A stretch of DNA of 64,000 nt, taken from positions 1,674,001 to 1,738,000 of the forward strand of contig NZ_CP162004.1 of assembly GCF_040822115.1 (NCBI RefSeq). The letters run 5' to 3'. The position numbers were made by a program, and so were the translations under genes. The DNA comes from Flavobacterium sp. WC2421. Its GTDB lineage: Bacteria; Bacteroidota; Bacteroidia; Flavobacteriales; Flavobacteriaceae. Shown piece after piece: positions 1 through 9,450 of the stretch (its first letter is position 1; every line of letters begins with the position of its first letter). The notes under the pieces are model-generated. The model was not told where the DNA came from. It did not search any database and saw nothing but the letters and a program-made list of their open reading frames with translations.

Positions 1-345
1 TTTGTTGGAGAACAAAGTGCACCCGAAAATTATTATAAAAACTTTGATGTTTTTTTGATGACATCAAGAGAAGATCCTTTTCCGTTAGTTTGTATCGAAG
101 TTGGGAAAATGGGAGTTCCTATTATTTGTTTTGAAAAAGCGACAGGAACAGCAGAAATTTTATTCGAGGGCGGTGGTTTTATCGTGCCTTACCTTGATGT
201 TGTAACAATGGCTGAGAAACTGATTTTATATTATAATGACAGTATCTTGAGAAATAAGGATGGTGGTCTAAATAAGATTAATTTTTCAGAATTTACTTCT
301 GATAATATGGCAAAAAAAATATTTAATTGTATAGAAAATGTTTAA
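1..345 (+). CDS. Glycosyltransferase family 4-like, C-terminal part (5' end outside window)
   Basis: The reading frame is open from base 1 and stops at 345, so only the last 114 residues are present. The stretch EDPFPLVCIE is the E-x7-E nucleotide-sugar-binding motif of GT4 retaining glycosyltransferases. It is followed by a GT4-style G(V)PII..ATG(T)AE segment and a C-terminal helix region. It probably adds a sugar to the repeat unit on the cytoplasmic side of the inner membrane; donor and acceptor cannot be told. A 101-bp gap without visible signals separates it from the next gene. Confidence 0.75.
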   Translation, partial: FVGEQSAPENYYKNFDVFLMTSREDPFPLVCIEVGKMGVPIICFEKATGTAEILFEGGGFIVPYLDVVTMAEKLILYYNDSILRNKDGGLNKINFSEFTSDNMAKKIFNCIENV

Positions 346-446
346 TGCTCTGTTGTGCAGAAAATAATGATTATAGATTATTTCATTGCTGTAAAATAGG
401 ATCAATAAAATTTTTAAAACCAATTAGTATCTAAATTTAATAAAAA

Positions 447-1364
447 ATGTTGGCCATTGTAATTCCGTACTATAAACTTACTTTTTTTGAAGCTACTCTC
501 GCCTCACTTGCTGATCAAACAGATAAACGGTTTCAAGTTTATATTGGCAATGATTCGAGTCCTGAAGATCCATTGCCTTTACTCTACCAATACAAAGAAA
601 AAATAGATTTTAGGTATCTTAAATTTGAAAACAATTTGGGTGGCAAATCTCTTGTCAAGCAATGGGATCGTTGCTTAGCTATGACGGAAAAAGAGGAATG
701 GATTATGCTACTCTGCGATGATGATACGCTGAGTGCTAATTGCATTGCTGATTTTTACAAATACTTACCTAAAATTGATGGTGCTGATTGTAATGTAATT
801 CGTTTTGCAACAATAGTAAAACAAATGGAGCTGCAAAAAAAATCTGGTTTGTATGCCCATCCTGTACTTGAAAAATCAACGGATTTTATGTATAGACGAA
901 TGACTAATGCTACACGTAGCTCTTTGTCTGAATATGTTTTTAGAAAAAGTATGTATCTTCGCTATGGTTTTTTTGATTATAATTTGGCGTGGCATTCTGA
1001 TGATAGAGCTTGGCTTGAGTTTTCGGAATTTAAATATATCTATTCCATAAATTCGGCTCACGTATGTTTTAGACTAAGTGATGAAAATATTTCAAGAAGT
1101 AACTTTAGGATTAAAGAAAAAAATCAATCTACTTTAGCCTTTTATAACTTTATTATATTTAAACATATTCTAAAATTTAAGCGGTTTCAACGAAAAGAAC
1201 TCTTGCTGGTTTATGAACAATTTATTTATAAAATCAATAAAGTGAATTTTTATTTTTTTATTCGAGTTTTTACACTGTTGTTTATTAATTTATATTTTAT
1301 TCAATCCATTAAATTTGTAAGACGACTTTTAATCCATTTAAATAAAAATGCTCACAGTACCTAA
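447..1364 (+). CDS. Glycosyltransferase family 2
   Basis: 305 residues. The N-terminus (AIVIPYYK) and the DDD motif at residues 91-93 match the GT-A fold of inverting GT2 enzymes, where the acidic triplet binds metal and the nucleotide sugar. The C-terminal third is basic and hydrophobic, as in membrane-associated family members. The end overlaps the start of the next gene by 17 bases, which suggests translational coupling. It is the first of four consecutive GT2 genes that probably act in sequence on one lipid-linked repeat unit. Donor and acceptor specificity cannot be read from the sequence. Confidence 0.8.
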   Translation: MLAIVIPYYKLTFFEATLASLADQTDKRFQVYIGNDSSPEDPLPLLYQYKEKIDFRYLKFENNLGGKSLVKQWDRCLAMTEKEEWIMLLCDDDTLSANCIADFYKYLPKIDGADCNVIRFATIVKQMELQKKSGLYAHPVLEKSTDFMYRRMTNATRSSLSEYVFRKSMYLRYGFFDYNLAWHSDDRAWLEFSEFKYIYSINSAHVCFRLSDENISRSNFRIKEKNQSTLAFYNFIIFKHILKFKRFQRKELLLVYEQFIYKINKVNFYFFIRVFTLLFINLYFIQSIKFVRRLLIHLNKNAHST

Positions 1365-2301
1365 AATTGCTATTATTATCCCAGTATATAATAGGGAACA
1401 TTTGCTATCCTATACTTTAGATAGTATCATTGAGCAATCTTTTACGGATTGGGAATGTATTCTTGTAGATGATCATAGCTCCGACGACTCTTTTGAAGTC
1501 ATGGAATTATATAAAAAAAAAGACTCTCGTTTTAAAATCTACAAAAGGCCAAATGAATTAAGAAAAGGAGCTAATACGTGCCGTAATTTTGGATTTACAA
1601 AATCCATAGCCCCAATTGTAAAATGGTTTGATAGTGATGACATCATGCTCCCAGATCATTTAAACATTGCATATCAAACATTAATTGAAAATGATTTGGA
1701 TTTTGTAGTTACAGATACTATAAATTTTGATCATCATTCTCATGAGCTTTTGGGGAAACCCTATACTTTTGATCGATCTAAAGAGAGTATCACTGCTGAA
1801 AACCTTGCGCATATAAGAATTGGCTGGATAACGGATGATTTTTTGGGTAGACGAAAAATTGTTGATTCTGTGAAGTTCAATGAAAATATTACTGATGGAG
1901 ATGAGTATAATTTTTTTATAAAAGTATTGCAGAATGAGGTCAAAGGAGTATTTGTAAATCAAATTTTAACGCATAGAAGAATGCATATTGATTCCATTTC
2001 TTTCAAAAACAAACAAAATAATATCAATTACATGTCAATATTAGCTACTTTAAAATATCAAACAGCAAGTGATTTAATAGTCTATGATAATAAAGCACTC
2101 ATCCGTTGGTTTTTATCAGGCTATATGCGTATTTCTTTTGATTTAGCTCTGACACGAACAACACTGCCCTACAAAAAGGAGGCTTTTAAACTAATTTGTA
2201 AATATCAATCTGTTAAAAAAGGGTGCTCTTTTTTAGTTGCACTATTTTTAGGCAGCCATTTTAAAAAAGGATACAATATTATGAAATATGCTAGAAAATA
2301 A
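1348..2301 (+). CDS. Glycosyltransferase family 2
   Basis: 317 residues. The N-terminal IIIPVYNRE, the VDDHSSDD segment near residues 40-47 and the DSDD motif at 95-98 give a full GT2 catalytic core. The ATG at 1348 lies inside the end of the preceding gene (17-base overlap), and its own end overlaps the next gene by 14 bases. The order of motifs and length are those of ordinary capsule/LPS GT2 enzymes. The sugar transferred is unknown. Confidence 0.8.
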   Translation: MLTVPKIAIIIPVYNREHLLSYTLDSIIEQSFTDWECILVDDHSSDDSFEVMELYKKKDSRFKIYKRPNELRKGANTCRNFGFTKSIAPIVKWFDSDDIMLPDHLNIAYQTLIENDLDFVVTDTINFDHHSHELLGKPYTFDRSKESITAENLAHIRIGWITDDFLGRRKIVDSVKFNENITDGDEYNFFIKVLQNEVKGVFVNQILTHRRMHIDSISFKNKQNNINYMSILATLKYQTASDLIVYDNKALIRWFLSGYMRISFDLALTRTTLPYKKEAFKLICKYQSVKKGCSFLVALFLGSHFKKGYNIMKYARK

Positions 2302-3319
2302 ATTAAAGAACGCTCCCCTTGTTTCAATTATCCTCCCTGTTTACAATGGGGAAAAATTCTTGGAAGAATCTATCGAAAGCTGCTTAAATCAATCGTATCA
2401 AAATATCGAATTAATTATAGTTTATGATATCTCAACGGATAATAGTTTAGAAATTATTAGAAACTATGCATCCAGAGATAGCAGAATCACAATTATCACT
2501 AATTTCAAAAAAAAAAACTTGCCAGAAGGTTTAAACATTGGTCATAACAAAGCTAAAGGAGAATTTTTAACCTGGACTAGCGATGATAATATATATGAAG
2601 TTAATGCTATTGAATTATTACTAAAAACTCTTTTAGAAGAGAACGTTGATATTGCATATGGAGACATGGAGATAATTGATCACAACGGACAAAAAGTTAG
2701 GGATTTCGTTTTTTTAGATTTTGAAAATATAATCTTTCGAAATTACATTGGGAACTGTTTTCTATACAAAAAAGATGTTTTTGAAAGAAATAAAGGGTAC
2801 AATGAAAATTGTTTTTTGGTTGAAGATTATGATTTTTGGCTGAGGGCTATTTCACATAGTCGTTTTTATCAACTTAGAAAAAAATTGTATCAGTATAGAA
2901 AACATGATAGCAGTTTAACACATCAAATCGCTTTTAATGATGAAAAGAAAGAAATTTGGAATGAAAGTGTGATTAAAATGTATGATAGCTTTTCAAATGC
3001 ATTTATGGAAAAGGATCATTTGATTATTAGGGAATTCTTATCCAAATCCTTAAACTATCAAAAAATGCCATTTGAATGGATTGTAAAAAATGAAAGGGTT
3101 ATTAATTTATTCAAAAAAAACCTTTCTATGAATGGAAATTTTCAAAACAAAAATGCAATTGAAAAAATATTTTTAGATAAAATAATTTATATAATGACAC
3201 TAGATCAGGGATTGCAAACCAATCTCTCTAAGTCTTTTTATATTGTAAAAAAACACGGTCTCTTTTTGGATAAAAAAGCAATCAAAACTTTAATTAAATA
3301 TTCATTTTTTAAGAAATAA
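2288..3319 (+). CDS. Glycosyltransferase family 2
   Basis: 343 residues. Motifs include SIILPVYNGE near residues 13-22 and TSDDN near 97-101. In the usual IIVDDGSTD segment the first Asp is replaced by Tyr (IIVYDIST), though the second Asp is kept. This may alter donor binding, or it may be a tolerated change. The start overlaps the preceding gene by 14 bases, and its stop shares one base with the start of the following gene (TAATG). The C-terminal 100 residues are Lys/Asn-rich and match nothing I recognise. Confidence 0.77.
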   Translation: MLENKLKNAPLVSIILPVYNGEKFLEESIESCLNQSYQNIELIIVYDISTDNSLEIIRNYASRDSRITIITNFKKKNLPEGLNIGHNKAKGEFLTWTSDDNIYEVNAIELLLKTLLEENVDIAYGDMEIIDHNGQKVRDFVFLDFENIIFRNYIGNCFLYKKDVFERNKGYNENCFLVEDYDFWLRAISHSRFYQLRKKLYQYRKHDSSLTHQIAFNDEKKEIWNESVIKMYDSFSNAFMEKDHLIIREFLSKSLNYQKMPFEWIVKNERVINLFKKNLSMNGNFQNKNAIEKIFLDKIIYIMTLDQGLQTNLSKSFYIVKKHGLFLDKKAIKTLIKYSFFKK

Positions 3320-4245
3320 TGTATCCAAAAGTATCCATAATAATGGCGACCTATAACAGGTCAGAATATATATTAGAATCGATACAATCGATCCAAGCAC
3401 AAACCTATCAAGATTGGGAATGTCTTATTATTGATGATGGTGGGACTGATAATACTGCAGAAGTGTTAGCGCCTACCTTAAACGAAGATCCAAGGTTTCA
3501 ATATCTTTTTAGGACTTCAAAGTATCAAAAAGGATTACCAGGAAGCAGAAATTATGGTTTAGATCTTGCAAAAGGAGATTATATCATTTTTTTTGATGAT
3601 GATGATATTGCCCATCCACAAAACTTAGAGTTGTGTGTTCATGAATTATCAACTAAAGACATCACTTTTTGCAGATATATTAGGGTTGGTTTTACTGGCG
3701 ATTTTGTTTATAATTATGATTACTCAAAAGAATATACTTCCTTTTATATCGATAGTAGTGATATCAATAAAATATTAAAAAACGAACTGCAATTTAACTC
3801 TTGTGCTGTGATGTGGACAAAGGAATGTTACGAAAATCATAGGTATACAGAGCACTTAAAGTACGCAGAAGAATGGGAAGTTTATGCACGCATCATAACT
3901 TTGGTAAAAAGAGGAATATCTATTAATAAAATTCTTTATTATGGAAGAAAACATAATGTTTCTGTTACCGGAGATTTTGGAAATAGAAATTTAAGCAGTT
4001 TAGCATCTTATACTGATGCTATTGAGTTGGTAATTGCCAATTTAAAAAACAAGAAAATGTTGTCCGCGGAGATAATCCGATATTTTATTCAAGTGTCTTT
4101 GCAATACAAAGAGTATAACTTGTTTGAAAGAATTATAAATACCTTAGCATTACCTAAATTAGAAGAATTGAAATGGAGAATATTTTATCTTCATTTACCA
4201 TTGCGATTGTACTTTTATGGAATTTGGAAGAAAGTTAAAAAATAA
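3319..4245 (+). CDS. Glycosyltransferase family 2
   Basis: 308 residues. SIIMATYNR near residues 6-14, IIDDGGTDNT near 38-47 and the DDDD run at 93-96 place it firmly in GT2. The KGLPGSRNYGL segment before the acidic motif is characteristic of the family. Start and previous stop overlap by one base, so it is the last of a coupled block of four GT2 genes. A gap of 8 bases follows before a GT-B gene. It probably transfers one sugar of the repeat unit; which one is unknown. Confidence 0.82.
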   Translation: MYPKVSIIMATYNRSEYILESIQSIQAQTYQDWECLIIDDGGTDNTAEVLAPTLNEDPRFQYLFRTSKYQKGLPGSRNYGLDLAKGDYIIFFDDDDIAHPQNLELCVHELSTKDITFCRYIRVGFTGDFVYNYDYSKEYTSFYIDSSDINKILKNELQFNSCAVMWTKECYENHRYTEHLKYAEEWEVYARIITLVKRGISINKILYYGRKHNVSVTGDFGNRNLSSLASYTDAIELVIANLKNKKMLSAEIIRYFIQVSLQYKEYNLFERIINTLALPKLEELKWRIFYLHLPLRLYFYGIWKKVKK

Positions 4246-4253
4246 TATTTACA

Positions 4254-5456
4254 ATGAACTTTTTAGTAATTGCACAAGATTTAAGAGTTTCAGGGACAAG
4301 CGAAGGGATTGTTTCGCGTTCCTTTATAGGGAAACTAAAAAAGGCATATCCTGATGCAGCGATAGACTTGCATTATTTTATGTCTTATTCCCATGAGTAT
4401 AATCAAGAATTATTACCAGTAAATAGTATTTCTGAATATTTGATTAATAGAAAACCATCTTTAGTACTAAAAATTAGTAATGCGATTTATCGAAGGGTTT
4501 TTATAAAGTCTTTATATAAGTCTTTTGTAATTAATCAGTATAAAAAATATATTTCCAAGATAAAATATGAAGACTACGATTTGATTTTTGTTAGAAGTTC
4601 AGGCTTAGAATATGAAACTATTTTGGGATTGAAAAATCTACCTATTCTTTCCAAATCAATTATTAATTTTCATGATCCATATCCGTTTTTTTTTGATACG
4701 AGTTGTCCAAAGCCCTTAACAAAAAAACATCTTATAGATTTTTATGAAATGTATGGTATTGTAATAAAAACCTTCGCCTGCCTAACACCATCAAAACTAC
4801 TTTCAAAAGATTTACAGCTTATTTATGGGAACCAAAAAAAGTTTTACACCGTACCACATCAATATGATAATTCGGTATTTGACTTGACTGATATGTCCCA
4901 TGTTCGTAAAAAACAAAAGCCAATTTCGATTTCTTATCATGGAGGGTTGCATTATGGACGTAATATTGATATTTTAATTGATGCCTATGTTGACTTGATT
5001 TCCGCTAATAGTGATTTGTTTGAGCAAACAGAACTGGTGCTTCGTTTGAAAAGCTCGGATAACAAAAGAATAAAAGAAAAATATAAAAATTTTGATTCAG
5101 TACACGTTTTAGATGGATTGGACTTTTCCAATTCAGCTAATGAACAAATTTATGAAGCAGATATTGTGGTACTTTTAGAAAGTACTTTTGATTACAGTAA
5201 TATATTACTAGGGAAGGCTCCTTTTGTAGCTTCTCTTGAAAAACCAGTATTAGCACTATTACCCGATTTTTGTGAATTGCGCAATATTATTAAAAATGAA
5301 AATTATATCGCCAAAAGTTACGATAAGGAAGATGTTACAAGTAAATTAGAAGCGCTTATTGTCAAAGCATTGGATACTAATGAGACTGTATTTCCTTTTG
5401 GAGATTACTTTAAGGACGATTTTTTTAAAAATAAATTAAAAGAAGTGTTGTTTTAA
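4254..5456 (+). CDS. GT-B fold glycosyltransferase (GT4-like)
   Basis: 400 residues without a signal peptide. The order of elements fits a GT-B enzyme: an N-terminal segment with FLVIAQDLRVSGTSEG near residues 3-18, a middle segment ending in VPHQYD, and a second Rossmann-like half with ISYHGGLHYGRNIDILIDAY. It lacks a clear E-x7-E motif, so assignment to GT4 is less certain than for other members here. The start lies 8 bases after the preceding GT2. An 88-base gap follows before the DUF6056-type membrane protein. Confidence 0.65.
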   Translation: MNFLVIAQDLRVSGTSEGIVSRSFIGKLKKAYPDAAIDLHYFMSYSHEYNQELLPVNSISEYLINRKPSLVLKISNAIYRRVFIKSLYKSFVINQYKKYISKIKYEDYDLIFVRSSGLEYETILGLKNLPILSKSIINFHDPYPFFFDTSCPKPLTKKHLIDFYEMYGIVIKTFACLTPSKLLSKDLQLIYGNQKKFYTVPHQYDNSVFDLTDMSHVRKKQKPISISYHGGLHYGRNIDILIDAYVDLISANSDLFEQTELVLRLKSSDNKRIKEKYKNFDSVHVLDGLDFSNSANEQIYEADIVVLLESTFDYSNILLGKAPFVASLEKPVLALLPDFCELRNIIKNENYIAKSYDKEDVTSKLEALIVKALDTNETVFPFGDYFKDDFFKNKLKEVLF

Positions 5457-5544
5457 TAAATACTAAGTTTAAAATAAAAAATCAATAGAGTTTTAAAGCT
5501 AAATGTTATGCTCTTAAATCCGATCACCTCCAACAAAACAGGAT

Positions 5545-6954
5545 ATGCAATTTAAAAATAAGATTATACAATTAATCCAAATCATAACATCTAAATTATT
5601 CAAAAGTGATAATTTTATAATTTCAATCGGAATTTTATCAATTTCACCATTTTTAGTCCTTTCATTTTTTGCAAATCCTACAGCTGACGATTTTGGTTAT
5701 AATTGCAAAAGCCGAGACCTAGGGTTTTGGGATGCACAATTATTTTGGTACCATGAGTGGTCTGGCAGGTATTTTGCTACTGCAATTTTGAGTATTAAAC
5801 CATTAGTTTCTGACTCTTTTTTACTGTATAAATTAGTTCCTATTTTATTATTAATATTACTAGTTCTAGCACTTTATTATCTAAGCTCATTATTATTAGT
5901 AAATCTAAAAAAGAGAGATTTCACTGTTTTTACTTTTTTTATATTGGTAATGTATTTAATGCAAATGCCATCAGTATCTGAAGGACTATATTGGTTGTCG
6001 GGTTCGGTTACTTATTTTTTTTCTAGTATTTTAACTTTGTTTTTTCTTAGTTTTTTAATAAAATTATTAGAAATCAACCAAAGAAAATATTTAATACTTT
6101 CAATAATAACTGTTTTTTTAATCATTGGCTTAAATGAAGCTTCAATGCTTTTAATTAACTACCTAATCGGAGTGGTTTTTGTTTTTAAATTAATTCAACA
6201 AAAAAAAATTAATTTCTCAATATTATTTTTATTAATATTTGCAGCTGTTTTTACCATTTTAGTAATTAAATCCCCGGGCAATGCAATAAGAGCTTCCGTT
6301 TTTCCAAATAAGAATCTTTTTTCTTATGCTGTTTATAAATCGATTTTAGCAGGCATAAGTTATGTAGGGATATGGTTGCCTTTTATAATTGTGCTCACTT
6401 TTATATTCTTTGACTATTTCGGTGAAAAAACTGAAATCAAAATTTCTAAAATTTTTAATGTAAATCCTATTATTGTGTTTCTTTTCGTTTTTAATATTCC
6501 TGTTATTGGTTTTTTTACAGGTTATTGGGGTACTGGACTAAACCCGCCTTCCAGAACTATTAACGTAATATATTTCTATTTTCTAATTGGATTGATTTAC
6601 TTCATTTTGGGGGTGTTTTTTAAGTTAAAAGAAAGCAAGAAAAACTTTATAACTTATTCAAGAGGGGTTAAGTATTTACTGTTTATTATCATTTTTATTC
6701 AGTTCTGTCAAGAAAACAATATTAGAACTGCTTATTCAGATTTGTTTAGTGGAAAGGCATATAATTACAATAAGGAGTTGAAAAGTCGATATAAAATGAT
6801 ACAGAATAGTTCGATAGATACTTTAATTGTGCCAGTATTGATTTGTAAACCTAGAACTATCTATTTTGGAGATATAACAAATGATTCACAAGATTGGAGA
6901 AATCAAGTTTATAACTCTTACAATAAGTCAAAAACAATTATTTTAAAAGATTAA
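5545..6954 (+). CDS. Polytopic membrane protein, DUF6056-like
   Basis: 469 residues with about ten hydrophobic segments over most of the length. The NPTADDFGYNC segment near residues 46-56, just after the first membrane segment, resembles the NADDF/Y signature of DUF6056 and related GT-C-like proteins, where acidic residues in the first periplasmic loop may be catalytic. A WSGRYFAT motif follows. By analogy it might transfer a sugar from a polyprenyl-phosphate donor at the periplasmic face, or act in polymerisation. This is inference; no member function is established here. It sits between a GT-B gene and a decayed WbsX-like gene. Confidence 0.6.
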   Translation: MQFKNKIIQLIQIITSKLFKSDNFIISIGILSISPFLVLSFFANPTADDFGYNCKSRDLGFWDAQLFWYHEWSGRYFATAILSIKPLVSDSFLLYKLVPILLLILLVLALYYLSSLLLVNLKKRDFTVFTFFILVMYLMQMPSVSEGLYWLSGSVTYFFSSILTLFFLSFLIKLLEINQRKYLILSIITVFLIIGLNEASMLLINYLIGVVFVFKLIQQKKINFSILFLLIFAAVFTILVIKSPGNAIRASVFPNKNLFSYAVYKSILAGISYVGIWLPFIIVLTFIFFDYFGEKTEIKISKIFNVNPIIVFLFVFNIPVIGFFTGYWGTGLNPPSRTINVIYFYFLIGLIYFILGVFFKLKESKKNFITYSRGVKYLLFIIIFIQFCQENNIRTAYSDLFSGKAYNYNKELKSRYKMIQNSSIDTLIVPVLICKPRTIYFGDITNDSQDWRNQVYNSYNKSKTIILKD

Positions 6955-6970
6955 ATAACAATTAATTATT

Positions 6971-7312
6971 ATAAGAGATAAGTTATGGAATATATTTGCT
7001 GATATTCAAATAGTTGAAGCTAATGATTACATAGGTGTATCAAAAGGAATTAACTATTTTCCAAGCTGTGGTACAAATTGGGATCATAAGCTAAGGAGTG
7101 GAAACAAAGGGTAGGTAATTGTTGAAACTAAGACACAGTTGTTTTTTGAAAATGTAGGTAATTGTTCTAAAAAATTAAACGTACAAAAGTGAAAAAGAAT
7201 AGTATTTATTAAAGTTTGGAATGAATGGGCAGAAGGGAATTATTTGTATCCTGATCAGAAAATTGAATTTGCGAATTTGATCAGATTAATAGTTTCAAAA
7301 ATAATAATTTAA
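6971..7312 (+). pseudogene. Remnant of a WbsX-like (GH99-like domain) polysaccharide gene
   Basis: Reading one frame from about 6971 to the TAA at 7310-7312 gives a peptide interrupted by TAG at 7112 and TGA at 7190. The parts before, between and after stay in register. The last part reads VWNEWAEGNYLYPDQK, which matches the conserved C-terminal NAWNEWAEG.YLEPD signature of WbsX/GH99-like proteins in polysaccharide loci. The first part has FPSCGTNWDHKLRSG, like the FP..PGWDN..RR segment of the same family. Only the last third of a normal gene (usually about 350-400 residues) remains, and no start codon is usable. Confidence 0.65.
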
Positions 7313-7315
7313 TAT

Positions 7316-8353
7316 ATGCGAGTAGGTAATAATCCTCATAAAGACAAAACACAAGAACAAACGACCTTCCTTCATCAGGTAATTATTCCAGTTTATATAC
7401 CTAATCAGGAAGGATATTTTAAAGACAGTTTAAAAATCCTTAAATTGTGCTTGCAATCGCTTTTGAAAACGATTCATAATAAAACTTACATTACGGTTAT
7501 CAATAATGGGAGTGGTAAAATGGTTATTGAATATCTTGACAGCCTTTACAACAATGGAAAAATCCATGAATTGATTCATACAGAAAATATAGGAAAATTA
7601 AATGCTATTCTTAAAGGACTAGCAGGGAATAATATAGAACTGGTGACTATATCGGATGCTGATGTATTGTTTTTAGATAATTGGCAATTGGAAACTACAA
7701 AAGTTTTTAGGGCATTACCCAAAGCAGGGGTTGTGGGTATTGTTCCTCAATTTAATATGTTTAAAAATAAGTGCGGTACCGTTATTTTTGATAATTTGTT
7801 TAATAAAAAATTACAATTTATCCCAATAAAATCAACAGAAGGGTTAATTCGTTTTTATGATAGTATTGGTTGGGATAGAAGTTATAATGCTGATTATTTG
7901 AAATACAGTTTAGGCTTAGAAAAGAATAATACTACTGTTTTTGTAGGTTCGGGGCATTTTGTAGCGACTTATAAAAAGCAAATGTTTCAGGAAATAAAAT
8001 CCTATTTGCATTTTAAATTAGGAGGGAATTCCGAAGAGTATCTCGACACCATGCCTTTGAAATATGATTATTGGAGGGTAACTACCTATGATAACTATGC
8101 CTTTCATATGGGGAATGTTTTTGAAGATTGGATGTCTGAAATCTCACATGATAGTAACAACAAGATTGCAATAGATTCCAATTTTGAACAAAATAAAATC
8201 GCTAACAGTTTAATTGTTGCTGTAAAGAATAAGGTGTTTTTTAAATTTTTAGGTAGTGCATTTATTTCTAGGCTATTTTATAGATGGAAAAAATTACCTA
8301 CAACAATGATTAAAAATTATTCTACAATCGCGTTATCTCAGTATAAAAATTAA
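7316..8353 (+). CDS. Glycosyltransferase family 2
   Basis: 345 residues. After a polar N-terminus of about 20 residues comes VIIPVYIPN, then ITVINNGS, NIGKLNAI and a DAD motif at 114-116, all in GT2 order. A VGSGHFVATYK segment and a C-terminal amphipathic stretch follow. It starts 3 bases after the decayed WbsX-like frame, so its translation may once have been coupled to that gene. The usual DDD/DxD is represented by DAD. The product probably works on the same repeat unit. Confidence 0.75.
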   Translation: MRVGNNPHKDKTQEQTTFLHQVIIPVYIPNQEGYFKDSLKILKLCLQSLLKTIHNKTYITVINNGSGKMVIEYLDSLYNNGKIHELIHTENIGKLNAILKGLAGNNIELVTISDADVLFLDNWQLETTKVFRALPKAGVVGIVPQFNMFKNKCGTVIFDNLFNKKLQFIPIKSTEGLIRFYDSIGWDRSYNADYLKYSLGLEKNNTTVFVGSGHFVATYKKQMFQEIKSYLHFKLGGNSEEYLDTMPLKYDYWRVTTYDNYAFHMGNVFEDWMSEISHDSNNKIAIDSNFEQNKIANSLIVAVKNKVFFKFLGSAFISRLFYRWKKLPTTMIKNYSTIALSQYKN

Positions 8354-8434
8354 ATATTTTTCTTAAATAAATATAGAATTTATAAAAAGTAAGAGTTGAA
8401 AAATTGGCTATTAAAAATAGTTTAATCTGTATTA

Positions 8435-9343
8435 ATGAAAGAAAAAATATTTTCCATACTTATAAGTACCAAAAACAGATGTGAGGATCTCAGATTAACA
8501 CTTGATAAATTAGAGTATTTGTTGATTCGGGAAGATGTGGAGTGCAGGGTCTATGATGATGGTTCGAATGACGGAACATTTGAATATGTTCAAAATAATT
8601 ATCCCAATATCTTTTTGACAAGGAATGAGGTTACAAAAGGGTATTTGTATTGTAGGAACCAGTTGCTCAATCAAACAAAAACAATGTATGCCATTTCTCT
8701 TGATGATGATGCTCATTTTTTAACAAAAAATCCTTTAGAAAAAATACAAGATTATTTTGAATCCAATCCGGATTGCGGTTTGATTGCTTTCCGGATTTTT
8801 TGGGGGCTTACGGAGCCAATAAACACAGCTTCAATTGAGATTTCTCAGCGAGTTCAAAGTTTTGTGGGCTGTGCCCATGTTTGGAAAATGAAAGCATGGA
8901 ACACTATACCCAATTACCCAGAATGGTTCGTTTTTTATGGAGAAGAAGATTTTGCTTCTTATCAGTTGTTTAAGAAAGATTGGGAAGTACACTATTTACC
9001 CGCAATAATAGTCAATCATAGAGTAGATTTGAAATCACGAAAAAATAATACGGATTATCATCTACGTTTGCGAAGTTCTTTACGTTCTGGATGGTTTTTG
9101 TGTTTTTTGTTTTACCCCAAACATCTAATTCCTCGAAAAGTGATGTATTCGATATGGATGCAAATACAACTGAAGGTTTTTAAAGGCGATTTCAAAGTGG
9201 TGAAGGTTATTATTTTAGCATTATCTGATTTGTTTTTTTCTATTCCACAAATATTAAAAAACAGCAATAGATTATCAGAGGATGAATATATTGCTTATCA
9301 AAAACTGGAAGCTGCCAAAATTTATTGGCAAGAAGAAGGCTAA
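8435..9343 (+). CDS. Glycosyltransferase family 2
   Basis: 302 residues. SILISTKNR near 7-15, VYDDGSNDGT near 39-48 and the LDDDAHF motif at 89-95 give a complete GT2 core. The FYGEEDFASYQLF segment later in the chain is the acidic acceptor-side motif (ED) often carrying the catalytic base. The C-terminus ends in an amphipathic region. The gene stands alone between gaps of 81 and 107 bases and precedes the nonulosonate module. Its substrate is unknown. Confidence 0.8.
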   Translation: MKEKIFSILISTKNRCEDLRLTLDKLEYLLIREDVECRVYDDGSNDGTFEYVQNNYPNIFLTRNEVTKGYLYCRNQLLNQTKTMYAISLDDDAHFLTKNPLEKIQDYFESNPDCGLIAFRIFWGLTEPINTASIEISQRVQSFVGCAHVWKMKAWNTIPNYPEWFVFYGEEDFASYQLFKKDWEVHYLPAIIVNHRVDLKSRKNNTDYHLRLRSSLRSGWFLCFLFYPKHLIPRKVMYSIWMQIQLKVFKGDFKVVKVIILALSDLFFSIPQILKNSNRLSEDEYIAYQKLEAAKIYWQEEG

Positions 9344-9450
9344 TTTTAATTAGACATAAAATAAAATTTAAAGTAGAATCTTAGTCTATATGAAAAGGAA
9401 ATTCGATTATTTGTTTACTTTTACTTTAAATACCAAAAGCTTTCACATTA

